27,526 nucleotides of DNA, taken from assembly GCA_964605095.1 (NCBI GenBank), contig CAZSBS010000025.1, forward strand, positions 1-27,526, given 5' to 3'. This stretch comes from JAUWQU01 sp964605095. GTDB lineage: Bacteria > Planctomycetota > Phycisphaerae > SM23-33. The position numbers were made by a program, and so were the translations under genes. Shown here in pieces: positions 21,100 through 27,526 of the stretch (positions are counted from its first letter, which is position 1; every line of letters begins with the position of its first letter). Below the pieces are notes generated by a model, which was not told the origin of the DNA, did not search any database, and saw only the letters and a list, made by a program, of their open reading frames with translations.

Positions 21100-22848
21100 A
21101 TGACGATGGTGCGAGTTGTTTTCGTGGCGGTGGCGGGTGCGGTGGCGATGGCTGGGCTGGCGGCGGGGTTGCTGGTTTCGGCCGGGTGCGTAAGCGCGAA
21201 CATGGCGCCCGAGAAGACGATGGCGGGGGCCGCGGCTCCGGCGCCGCCGGCTCGAGGCTGGCCCGGGGGGGAGCCAGCCAGGCCGGTGGCGCCGGATGTC
21301 AAGGCCGGCTGGGCCGACGACAACGCGCAGTACAACCGCTACCTGGAATACCTCGACGGGTTCTCGAACTCAGCCGCGCTGAAACTGAACGTCGCCGACC
21401 GCGTCATGTTTACCGTGCGGGACTCCGCCGGTCGGAGCGTGCCAAACTGCGACCTGACCGTGCGAAGTTTCGCCGGCGCAGTCCTCTGCCGCCGCCGCAC
21501 ATACGCCGATGGGCGGGCCATGTTCTTCCCGCACGAACTGCCCAGCCAGGCCGCGGGCCCCCTCTCGGGGGCGCCGCGGCCGATGAAGATCGAGGCCCGG
21601 TGGGGCCGGGAGGAAATTGTCCAGTCGCTGGACAGCCAGGATCGGCGGAACATCGAGCTTCGCTTCGGCGCCGATCGCGGGGCAATCGCGAGCGCGCCGC
21701 TGGACGTCGCCTTCATCATCGACACTACCGGCAGCATGGCCGATGAGATCGACCGTCTCCGCCGGACGCTCGAGGCCATCCATTACCAGATAACGCAAAT
21801 GACGCCCAGGCCGGATGTCCGCTTTGCGATGGTGCTCTACCGCGACCACGGCGACGAGTACGTCACCCGAATCACGCCGTTTACCGGCGACATCCAGCAC
21901 TTCGCCGGTCAGCTCAAGTCCGTCGCCGCCGCCGGTGGGGGCGACGGCCCCGAGGACGTCAATGAGGCCCTTCGCGTCGCGACGAGCGACCTCAACTGGA
22001 GGCCGGGGGCGGTGAAACTTGCCTTCCTGCTCGGCGACGCCCCACCGCACTTGGACTACGGGCGGAACTTCACGTACGTGGACTTCATGCGCATCGCGGC
22101 CGAGCGGGGCATCAAGGTGACCGCCATCGGCGCCAGCGGCCTGGACGACCTGGGCGAGTACGTCTTCCGGCAACTGTCGCAGTACACGATGGGTCTGTTC
22201 GTCTTCCTGACATACGGCGAGCGTGGCCAGACCCGACCGGAATCGCCCACGGGCGTCAGCCATCACACCGGCGACAACTGGGTGTCGCTCAACCTCGACT
22301 CGATCATCGTTCATGCCATCGCGCGGGAGCTGTCGTACCTCGCTGACAAGCCGGTGGAGGTGGGCGAGGACTACTTCCAGGCCCGCGCAGCCGACGGGAT
22401 CGACAGCAAGGCCGTGCTGGAGACGCTCTTTGCCGACTGCGCCCGGCAACTGGTGGACTTCTCCCAGGCCCACCTTGAGGCCGGCACTGCCGCGGCCGTG
22501 GTTGCGGCGCCGGCGAGAGACTTCCCCGCGGAACTTTTCCGGTCGCTGGGCGACGAGCTTAGCCTGGCGATCTCGCGGCAGAAGTGCTTCAAGCTGGTCG
22601 AACGCGAGGACCTCAAACGCGTGCTGGACGAGGTGGACATGAACTGGGCGTTCGATCCCGTGGCGCCCGCCGCCGCCTCCGCCGTCCGCCCGGCCGGAGC
22701 GCTGCCGCTGCCGGCAAAGCTGCTGGTGCTCTACCGCCTGCGGGCAACAGGCGATCAATACCAGATGTTCGTCAAGCTCGTGCGGGTCCAGACAGGCGAG
22801 ATCCTCTCAGCCTCGATGCTCAAGATCGACCGCGGGCTTATGGGCTGA
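21100..22848 (+). CDS. VWA-domain lipoprotein with a CsgG/FlgO-like C-terminal domain
   Basis: 582 aa. The signal peptide ends in the lipobox VSAGC (about Cys28). A Pro/Ala-rich linker and a beta-rich domain (about 80-200: NVADRVMFTVRDSAGRSVPN, TVRSFAGAVLC) follow. Residues about 203-400 are a von Willebrand A domain with a complete metal site: DVAFIIDTTGSMADEIDRL (DxTGS at Asp208), FAMVLYRDHGD, GGGDGPEDVNEAL and FLLGDAPPH. The last 90 residues (SLGDELSLAISRQKCFKLVE, REDLKRVLDEVDMNW, KLLVLYRLRATGDQYQMFVK, TGEILSAS) have the pattern of CsgG/FlgO-like domains of outer-membrane lipoproteins. GGGAGA lies 7 nt before the ATG. Protein-protein binding at the cell surface or periplasm is likely; the ligand is unknown. 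Confidence 0.78.
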   Translation: MTMVRVVFVAVAGAVAMAGLAAGLLVSAGCVSANMAPEKTMAGAAAPAPPARGWPGGEPARPVAPDVKAGWADDNAQYNRYLEYLDGFSNSAALKLNVADRVMFTVRDSAGRSVPNCDLTVRSFAGAVLCRRRTYADGRAMFFPHELPSQAAGPLSGAPRPMKIEARWGREEIVQSLDSQDRRNIELRFGADRGAIASAPLDVAFIIDTTGSMADEIDRLRRTLEAIHYQITQMTPRPDVRFAMVLYRDHGDEYVTRITPFTGDIQHFAGQLKSVAAAGGGDGPEDVNEALRVATSDLNWRPGAVKLAFLLGDAPPHLDYGRNFTYVDFMRIAAERGIKVTAIGASGLDDLGEYVFRQLSQYTMGLFVFLTYGERGQTRPESPTGVSHHTGDNWVSLNLDSIIVHAIARELSYLADKPVEVGEDYFQARAADGIDSKAVLETLFADCARQLVDFSQAHLEAGTAAAVVAAPARDFPAELFRSLGDELSLAISRQKCFKLVEREDLKRVLDEVDMNWAFDPVAPAAASAVRPAGALPLPAKLLVLYRLRATGDQYQMFVKLVRVQTGEILSASMLKIDRGLMG

Positions 22849-23046
22849 GGCGGAAAGAATGAGCCGTAAAGCGGTTTTCCGGCCGCAGCAGCCGCCTCTT
22901 GGGGGATCGGCCGGGGTTTTCCAGCAAGCTTCCGGCCCATTCAAGGTACTTGTCGTAACACCGCCCATCCGATAAAATGGACCCCCCATTGACGAGGTCG
23001 TGGACGGCCTCGTAAGCTGGTCGAGCCGGCCGAGGCTTATGGCCAT
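22838..23046 (-). pseudogene. Possible frameshifted small gene
   Basis: One frame starts at ATG 23044-23046 with MAISLGRLDQL. After a shift of frame near 23013-23020 the reading continues as AYEAVHDLVNGGSILSDGRC, YDKYLEWAGSLLENPG and on to a stop at 22838. The joined product has a normal mix of charged and hydrophobic residues, unlike the Arg/Pro/Ala-rich shadows around it. I cannot name a family. It could be a decayed gene, a sequencing frameshift, or chance. Confidence 0.25.
22950..22978 (+). promoter_or_regulatory. Candidate promoter upstream of tRNA-Thr
   Basis: TTGTCG (22950-22955) and TAAAAT (22973-22978) are separated by 17 bp. The tRNA begins about 155 nt after the predicted start, so a 5' leader would be processed by RNase P. 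Confidence 0.45.
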
Positions 23047-23140
23047 GCGGCTTGAGTCCGGCCAGTACGAGTAATGGAGAAGATGTTGTGTGCCGAAGGG
23101 CACGGACAGGAACCAGGTTGTGCGGCCCTGGCCGCAAGTT

Positions 23141-23212
23141 GCCAACGTAGCTCAACGGTAGAGCACCGCTTTTGTAAAGCGGCGGTTGTCAGTTCGATTC
23201 TGACCGTTGGCT
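23141..23212 (+). tRNA. tRNA-Thr (anticodon TGT)
   Basis: Full cloverleaf: acceptor stem GCCAACG/CGTTGGC, D-arm GCTC/GAGC, anticodon stem CCGCT/AGCGG with loop TTTGTAA (anticodon TGT, reading ACA and related Thr codons), 5-nt variable loop, and T-arm GTCAG-TTCGATT-CTGAC. CCA is not encoded and would be added after transcription. Confidence 0.97.
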
Positions 23213-23542
23213 TGCCACGGCGTAGCCGAAGGCGAAGCCGGGCTGTTGTGCCGATGAGGGGCAACGCATGCCAAACCGCGACAACCGTGCATTTCCCGCG
23301 ACACCGCCGAGACTTGGGGCGACTCGCCGCCGGCCGCGTAAACGGGTTGGTTGTGCCCGAGCGTGACAACAAGTGCCCACAGCGGACTGCCTTCCTGGAC
23401 CATTTTCGGCACCGACATCACCGATTTCGGCACCGGCAACTCGGCCATTCGTTGGCGGCAAGAATACCATCTCCGAGCAAACGAATCTGATCTGTGAAAC
23501 TGCCCGACGGGCTCCTGCTGGGCTCGGAGCCCCGGAATGCGC

Positions 23543-23570
23543 TTGCCGGACCGCAAGCGTAAGATACGAT
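23543..23570 (+). promoter_or_regulatory. Candidate promoter for the GH106-type gene
   Basis: TTGCCG (23543-23548) and TACGAT (23565-23570) are separated by 16 bp, about 95 nt before the ATG at 23672. Confidence 0.4.
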
Positions 23571-23583
23571 GATGGAAATGGTC

Positions 23584-23596
23584 GACGACGGTCGTC
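23584..23596. promoter_or_regulatory. Possible operator GACGAC-G-GTCGTC
   Basis: A perfect 6-1-6 palindrome just downstream of the predicted transcription start of the GH106-type gene. The position suits a repressor such as a LacI- or GntR-type sugar regulator, but no regulator gene is nearby. Confidence 0.35.
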
Positions 23597-23671
23597 AGCC
23601 GACAGGCAAACGGGAAAGGTCGGATCAGCAATCAGTGGTTCGATGCACAATCCGTCACGCATGAGATTACG

Positions 23672-26587
23672 ATGAGAATAACACACCTGATCATAACCAG
23701 TATCTTGGGAGCCTCACTCAGCATTGCAACCGCTGCCGAACTCGAAGAAAGCTTTCGGAATCCGCCCGACGCGGCTCGTCCCTGGGTCTACTGGACCTGC
23801 CAAGACGGACATTATTCCATTGAGGGCGCCACCGCGGACCTTGAAGCGATGAAGAAGGCCGGGATTGGCGGCGTGCTGCGGATGGATTGCAGCGTCGGTA
23901 TTCCCTTTGGCGGCACACCATACCTCAGCGAGAAATGGCGCGAGCAGTTCGTACACGCTGTCCATGAATGCGAGCGTCTCGGCCTGGAGTTCACCACTAT
24001 CACGGGACCTGGCTGGACCGGAACGGGTGGCCCCTGGATAAAAGCAGAGCAATCCATGCAGCACCTGGTTCCGGCGACCGTCACCACAAAGGGCCCGGCA
24101 CAGTTCAATCAGATCCTGCCGCTGCCGGAGCCACGCATTTCTCGCTACCACCGCAACCAGACCCCGCAAATGAAAAAGGAAATCAGCGAGTTTTACAAAG
24201 ATGTGGCCGTATTGGCGTTTCCTCGTCGTGAGCCGCTGATTGCAGACATCCAGGAAGAGGCTCTTTTCATTCGCAACCCGTTCACCTCCATGCCGGGTGT
24301 ACGGCCATACTTTCCATCACCAGTGGGTTATCCCGCTGCAACAGCGGCGCAGGTGATCGACCCGAACGCCATCATTGACTTGACCGGCAAGTTACAGGCC
24401 GATGGCCGGCTCATGTGGGACGTTCCGCCGGGGGGGTGGACGATTGTCCGGCTTGGCGCGCGCTCCACGGGGGCGAATACGCGTCCCGCGCCCGCCGCCG
24501 GGCTTGGCCTGGAGTCGGACAAGTTCAGCAAAGAGGCGCTCAGGAAGCATTTCGAGGCATTCTTTGACCCGCTCTTGAAGGAGATTGGTCAGCGTCCGAC
24601 AGACCGGAAGGTTGGGTTCGTTTCACTCGATGCCGACAGTTGGGAGATGAGTTCCCAGAATTGGACGCCCGGTTTCCGGGATGAGTTCAAGAAGCGATGC
24701 GGCTACGACCCATTGCTCTACTTTACAAGCTACACCGGCTGCGTCGTTGGCTCGCGTGAGCAGACCGAGCGTTTTCTCTGGGATGTCCGCAAGGTTTGTC
24801 AGGAGTTGTTACTCGAAAACCACGCGGCGGAGTTGAAGGAGCTTTGTCACCGGCGCGGGCTCCGGTTGATGATTGAACCATACGACATGAACCCGGCCGG
24901 CGACCTCGACCTCGGATCGTACGCCGACAATCCTGCGGGCGAGTTCTGGTTCGATACATTTCAATCCGGATTCAGTTGCATTGAAGCCGCGTCGGTTGCA
25001 CACACGATGGGCAAACCGATCGTTCTGGCCGAGGCATTCACCTCCGGTCACGGAAACTGGCAACGCACGCCGTGGGTTCTCAAGAATCAGACCGACTGGG
25101 CTTTCGCGGTTGGGATTAACAAGTTGTCGATTCACGGTTTTGCTCACCAGACGAACGATGATGCGCCCGGAATGACCTTTGGTCCATATGGCATCTTCTG
25201 GAACCGAAAGCAGACATTCTGGCCGCTCGTTGGGGATTACCACGAGTATCTGGCAAGGTGTTCGCACCTGTTGCAGCAGGGGGTAACGGTGTCGGATATT
25301 CTCTACCTGACCCCTGAAGGCGCACCACAGGTCTTTCTGGCGCCGCCGAGTGCCCTCGAAGGCTCCGAGGGGAGGCTGCCGGACAAGAAGGGCTACGGCT
25401 TTGACGGATGCTCTCCCCGAATCCTGATGAGTCGGGCCGAGGTCAGGGACGGCCTGATTAGCTTTCCGGGTGGCAGTTCGTATCGCTTGATGGTCCTGCC
25501 AAACTTCCCGACCATGACGCCGCAACTGCTGGCCAAGATATGCGATCTGGTCAAAGCCGGCGCTACCGTTCTGGGTTCGCCGCCCGTCAAGTCACCGAGC
25601 CTCTCGGGCTATCCGGAATGTGACCAGACACTGCGGGCGCTGGCGGCGGAGCTTTGGGGCGGCCAGGAAACGCCGGGCGAAGTCACCAAGCACAGTTATG
25701 GACGAGGCGCAGTCTACTCGGGAGGTAATCCTTCAGAGGGGCTCTACCCTGACTATGACGTCACGGCTTCCGTGCTCAGGAAGATGAGCATCGCCGAGGA
25801 TTTTGTGGCGGCCGGGCCAATTCGCTATGGGCACCGTCGCACTGATGAGCGCGAGATCTATTTCGTGTCCAACAAGTCGGCCGAGGCGATTCAGGCGGAT
25901 TGCACATTCAGAGTTGGCAAGGGAGAGCCCCAGTTGTGGAACCCGGTAACAGGAACAACGCGCTCCCTCCCGCAATACAAACAGATGAGCGGACGAACAA
26001 CCGTTCCTATGCAGTTCGAGCCATACCAGAGCTTCTTCGTGGTTTTCGACCGCAATAGCGCCTCCAATACGCCGACAGCTTCGGGCAAGGTGAACTTTCT
26101 CAAGACTGTATCCGTGACAACCCTGGACGGACCTTGGGAGGTTTCTTTCGATCCCAAGTGGGGCGGACCGGAAAAGATCACGTTTCAAACACTTCAAGAC
26201 TGGACCCAGCGGGCCGAGGACAGTATCAGGCACTATTCCGGCATTGCGGCCTATCGCAAGGCCTTTGATTCTCCGAAAGTGTCGGGGCAGCGGGTATTCC
26301 TCGATCTTGGCGTAGTGCATGAGATGGCTGAGGTCGTGCTCAACGGGAAGAAACTGGGGGTTGTCTGGTGTGCGCCCTGGCGGATTGATATCACGGACGC
26401 ATTGAAAGAGAAAGGCAACCAACTGGAGATCAAGGTAGCCAACCTTTGGACGAATCGGCTTCTCGGCGATGAGACAAAACCTGAAGAGCAGCGCCTGACT
26501 CGAACAGCGTTGGGGTATCGCGCCAGCGGTGCGTTGAAATCCTCCGGCCTCCTGGGGCCGGTGCGAATCACGGCCACCCCGGAGTGA
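23672..26587 (+). CDS. Secreted glycoside hydrolase of the GH106 (alpha-L-rhamnosidase-like) type
   Basis: 971 aa. Signal peptide LIITSILGASLSIATA, cut near residue 22. The family opening is FRNPPDAARPWVYWTCQDGH followed by ATADLEAMKKAGIGGV. FVHAVHECERLGLEFTTITG, PGWTGTGGPWIKAEQSMQHL, DLTGKLQADGRLMWDVPPGG and GLGLESDKFSKEALRKHFEA are all GH106-type blocks. The middle part has GFVSLDADSWEMSSQNWTPG and IVLAEAFTSGHGNWQRTPWV, which fit the barrel. The last 140 residues (TLDGPWEVSFDPKWGGPE, VFLDLGVVHEMAEVVLNGKK) are a galactose-binding-like beta-sandwich. GH106 enzymes release L-rhamnose from pectic polysaccharides such as RG-II; the exact substrate here is unknown. The ribosome-binding site is weak. 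By eye it is less G+C-rich than its neighbours, which may mark horizontal transfer. Confidence 0.83.
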   Translation: MRITHLIITSILGASLSIATAAELEESFRNPPDAARPWVYWTCQDGHYSIEGATADLEAMKKAGIGGVLRMDCSVGIPFGGTPYLSEKWREQFVHAVHECERLGLEFTTITGPGWTGTGGPWIKAEQSMQHLVPATVTTKGPAQFNQILPLPEPRISRYHRNQTPQMKKEISEFYKDVAVLAFPRREPLIADIQEEALFIRNPFTSMPGVRPYFPSPVGYPAATAAQVIDPNAIIDLTGKLQADGRLMWDVPPGGWTIVRLGARSTGANTRPAPAAGLGLESDKFSKEALRKHFEAFFDPLLKEIGQRPTDRKVGFVSLDADSWEMSSQNWTPGFRDEFKKRCGYDPLLYFTSYTGCVVGSREQTERFLWDVRKVCQELLLENHAAELKELCHRRGLRLMIEPYDMNPAGDLDLGSYADNPAGEFWFDTFQSGFSCIEAASVAHTMGKPIVLAEAFTSGHGNWQRTPWVLKNQTDWAFAVGINKLSIHGFAHQTNDDAPGMTFGPYGIFWNRKQTFWPLVGDYHEYLARCSHLLQQGVTVSDILYLTPEGAPQVFLAPPSALEGSEGRLPDKKGYGFDGCSPRILMSRAEVRDGLISFPGGSSYRLMVLPNFPTMTPQLLAKICDLVKAGATVLGSPPVKSPSLSGYPECDQTLRALAAELWGGQETPGEVTKHSYGRGAVYSGGNPSEGLYPDYDVTASVLRKMSIAEDFVAAGPIRYGHRRTDEREIYFVSNKSAEAIQADCTFRVGKGEPQLWNPVTGTTRSLPQYKQMSGRTTVPMQFEPYQSFFVVFDRNSASNTPTASGKVNFLKTVSVTTLDGPWEVSFDPKWGGPEKITFQTLQDWTQRAEDSIRHYSGIAAYRKAFDSPKVSGQRVFLDLGVVHEMAEVVLNGKKLGVVWCAPWRIDITDALKEKGNQLEIKVANLWTNRLLGDETKPEEQRLTRTALGYRASGALKSSGLLGPVRITATPE

Positions 26588-26608
26588 ACAAGAACATCGA
26601 AATGCGTA

Positions 26609-26728
26609 TTATCCCTCCAATGCCGCCTGTGCCTGGTCAGCCAGCTTCCTGAGCATCAGTTCGACCTCCTTGGGGTTCCTGATTCGAAGGAAGCCCAGTT
26701 CCGTCGATCGGCGGTCGCCGTTGCGCTC
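26609..26728 (-). pseudogene. C-terminal remnant of an unidentified gene
   Basis: The minus frame ending at TAA 26609-26611 reads RSTELGFLRIRNPKEVELM then LRKLADQAQAALEG, a plausible helical C-terminus. Going upstream, the frame runs into the repeat cluster at 26739-26941 and has no credible start codon before a stop near 26895. It looks like the end of a gene whose front was lost or replaced by repeats. The family is not recognised. Confidence 0.4.
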
Positions 26729-26738
26729 TTGCCAACAC

Positions 26739-26941
26739 CGGGCTCCGCCGTTTGCTTTTTCCCGGCTTCGGACCTGCCCTGCTCGCTGAAGCGAACAGGC
26801 CTCAACGTCAGAACTGTTTCCGTTGTTCCCTGTTCCGGGTTCCGGGGTCCGCCGTTTACTTTTCCCCGGCTCCAGGCTACTGGCTCCCGGCTACCGGATT
26901 CATGGTTCCGCTGTTTGCTTCTTGGGTTCCGCTTTTCCGCC
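26739..26941 (-). repeat. Cluster of dispersed repeats, copies 2-4 (reverse orientation)
   Basis: Read on the minus strand, three units share the block order seen at 1386-1448. The unit at 26739-26767 reads AGCCGGGAAAAAGC then AAACGGCGGAGCCCGG. The unit at 26824-26899 reads AGCCGGGGAAAAGTAAAC, then GGCGGACCCCGGAACCCGG and AGGGAAC, preceded by GGTAGCCGGGAGCC. The unit at 26904-26941 reads AGCGGAACCCAAGAAGC then AAACAGCGGAACC. The region from 26942 to 27110 holds only low-complexity G/T-rich sequence (TTGTTCGG, TTGTTTGG strings). Confidence 0.65.
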
Positions 26942-27110
26942 TTGTCCGGGCGGCGGCTTGAAACGTGGGTCGTGGCCGGGTATGTTGGGCGAATTGTTCG
27001 GAGAATTGTTTGGCCGGCGCCGGCCCCCGGAGGCGTTGTTCGGCTGCGGCTCGTGCGGATTGTTTGGCTTGTGCGGTTTTTTTGGCCCATGTGTGCTGGA
27101 ACCAAAGAGG

Positions 27111-27526
27111 ATGGCAGTCAAGAGTTCGACTAATAAGCTTACGGGGCGCAAGTTGTGGATTCCGCGGATGACGTACGTCGGCGCGCGGTTCATGGCGGCG
27201 GCGTTTCGAGCGGTGGGAATCGACGCTTCGGCGACTCCGCCGTCGGATGCCGAAACTCTCGAGCTGGGCGGGCTTTACACCAGCGGCGAGGAGTGCTACC
27301 CGGAAAAGGTCACGATGGGCGACTTTCTGCGGATCGTCAAGGCCCCGGACTTCGACCGCGACGCGCACGCGTTTTTCATGCCGACGGCCGAGGGGCCGTG
27401 CCGCTTCGGCCAGTACGCCCCGTACCTTCGCCATGTGCTCGACGAGATGGGCTACGAGGACGTGCCGGTCATCTCGCCGACCAGCAAGAACAGCTACGAC
27501 GGCGTTGGCGAGCACGGCTCGGACAT
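27111..27526 (+). CDS. Acyl-CoA dehydratase activase-related protein (DUF2229 type), 5' end only
   Basis: At least 138 codons, running off the window. After KLWIPRMTYVGARFMAAAFR comes AVGIDASATPPSDAETLELG, GLYTSGEECYPEKVTMGDFL, AFFMPTAEGPCRFGQYAPYL and VLDEMGYEDVPVISPTS. The SGEECYP and GPCRFGQY cysteine motifs are those of the DUF2229 domain, found in or next to the ATP-dependent activators of 2-hydroxyacyl-CoA dehydratases, where Cys bind an iron-sulfur cluster. The ASKHA-type ATPase part, which often comes first in fused forms, is not in front of it, so this may be a stand-alone subunit. AAGAGG directly abuts ATG 27111, which is unusually close; GTG at 27093 is an alternative start. Its substrate is unknown. 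Confidence 0.72.
   Translation, partial: MAVKSSTNKLTGRKLWIPRMTYVGARFMAAAFRAVGIDASATPPSDAETLELGGLYTSGEECYPEKVTMGDFLRIVKAPDFDRDAHAFFMPTAEGPCRFGQYAPYLRHVLDEMGYEDVPVISPTSKNSYDGVGEHGSD

Larger units (their letters stand above)
23213..23671. other. 459-bp gap between tRNA-Thr and the GH106-type gene
   Basis: No gene is supported. The region holds a GCCACGGCGTAGCC-GAAGGCGAAGCC string right after the tRNA (about 23215-23240), which looks like a dispersed repeat. It also holds two direct copies of TTTCGGCACCG (23404-23414 and 23425-23435), and a promoter and palindrome listed separately. Reading frames on both strands are Arg/Pro/Ser-rich and do not look like proteins. Confidence 0.5.

Noticed and set aside
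21370..22758. 462-codon minus-strand frame antisense to the VWA gene
   Set aside because: It lacks motifs and is an antisense shadow of a gene with a complete VWA metal site.
26656..27193. Several Pro/Asn/Arg-rich minus-strand frames over the repeat cluster
   Set aside because: They translate the repeats and low-complexity G/T-rich DNA (PNNSPNNSP-like strings) and have no protein-like core.

Overview
The window looks like a chromosomal fragment of a planctomycete, probably near the class Phycisphaerae. This is inferred from gene content and composition, since no rRNA or other decisive marker is present. The supporting signs are high G+C, many monocistronic genes on alternating strands, secreted or lipid-anchored proteins, an MJ0042-type zinc-ribbon protein, a Tat-exported sugar-isomerase-like lipoprotein, a DUF3863-type secreted protein, a YajC with its own signal peptide, a GH106-type glycosidase and PilX-like surface proteins.

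Layout. 1-2722: the tail of a probable formylglycine-generating-enzyme-like protein, an isocitrate/isopropylmalate dehydrogenase family enzyme and a double-thioredoxin-fold lipoprotein, all on +. 2864-8194 (-): a zinc-ribbon protein, a Tat lipoprotein with a FucI/AraA-like fold, then yajC followed after 14 bp by a DUF3863-like secreted protein. A consensus sigma70-type promoter lies about 300 nt ahead of yajC. 8510-10426: an unrecognised 224-aa protein (+) convergent with a HAD-fold lipoprotein (-). 10513-13536: two divergent paralogous PilX-like proteins whose C-terminal halves are built of repeated Asn-containing turns. 13638-16374: tgt and a uroporphyrinogen-decarboxylase-family protein (+), closed by a strong bidirectional terminator. 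16592-18394 (-): two secreted proteins with related signal peptides and a shared upstream element. 18615-19583: a D-2-hydroxyacid dehydrogenase. 19638-20888: a RelE-type toxin with an XRE antitoxin under a palindromic operator, converging with a nucleotidyltransferase and its small overlapping partner. 21100-22848: a VWA-domain lipoprotein with a CsgG/FlgO-like tail. 23141-23212: tRNA-Thr(TGT). 23672-26587: a large secreted GH106-type glycosidase of somewhat different composition. 26609-27110: a gene remnant and a repeat cluster. 27111-end: the start of an acyl-CoA dehydratase activase-related protein (DUF2229 type).

Function. The window is a mix of housekeeping genes (tgt, yajC, tRNA, dehydrogenases) and envelope or secreted proteins, not one pathway. 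The parts that most merit follow-up are the divergent PilX-like repeat pair, the two secreted proteins that share an upstream regulatory block, and the back-to-back toxin-antitoxin-like modules. A dispersed intergenic repeat family is present once near the left end, where it forms the 3' end of a gene, and three times near the right end in the opposite orientation.
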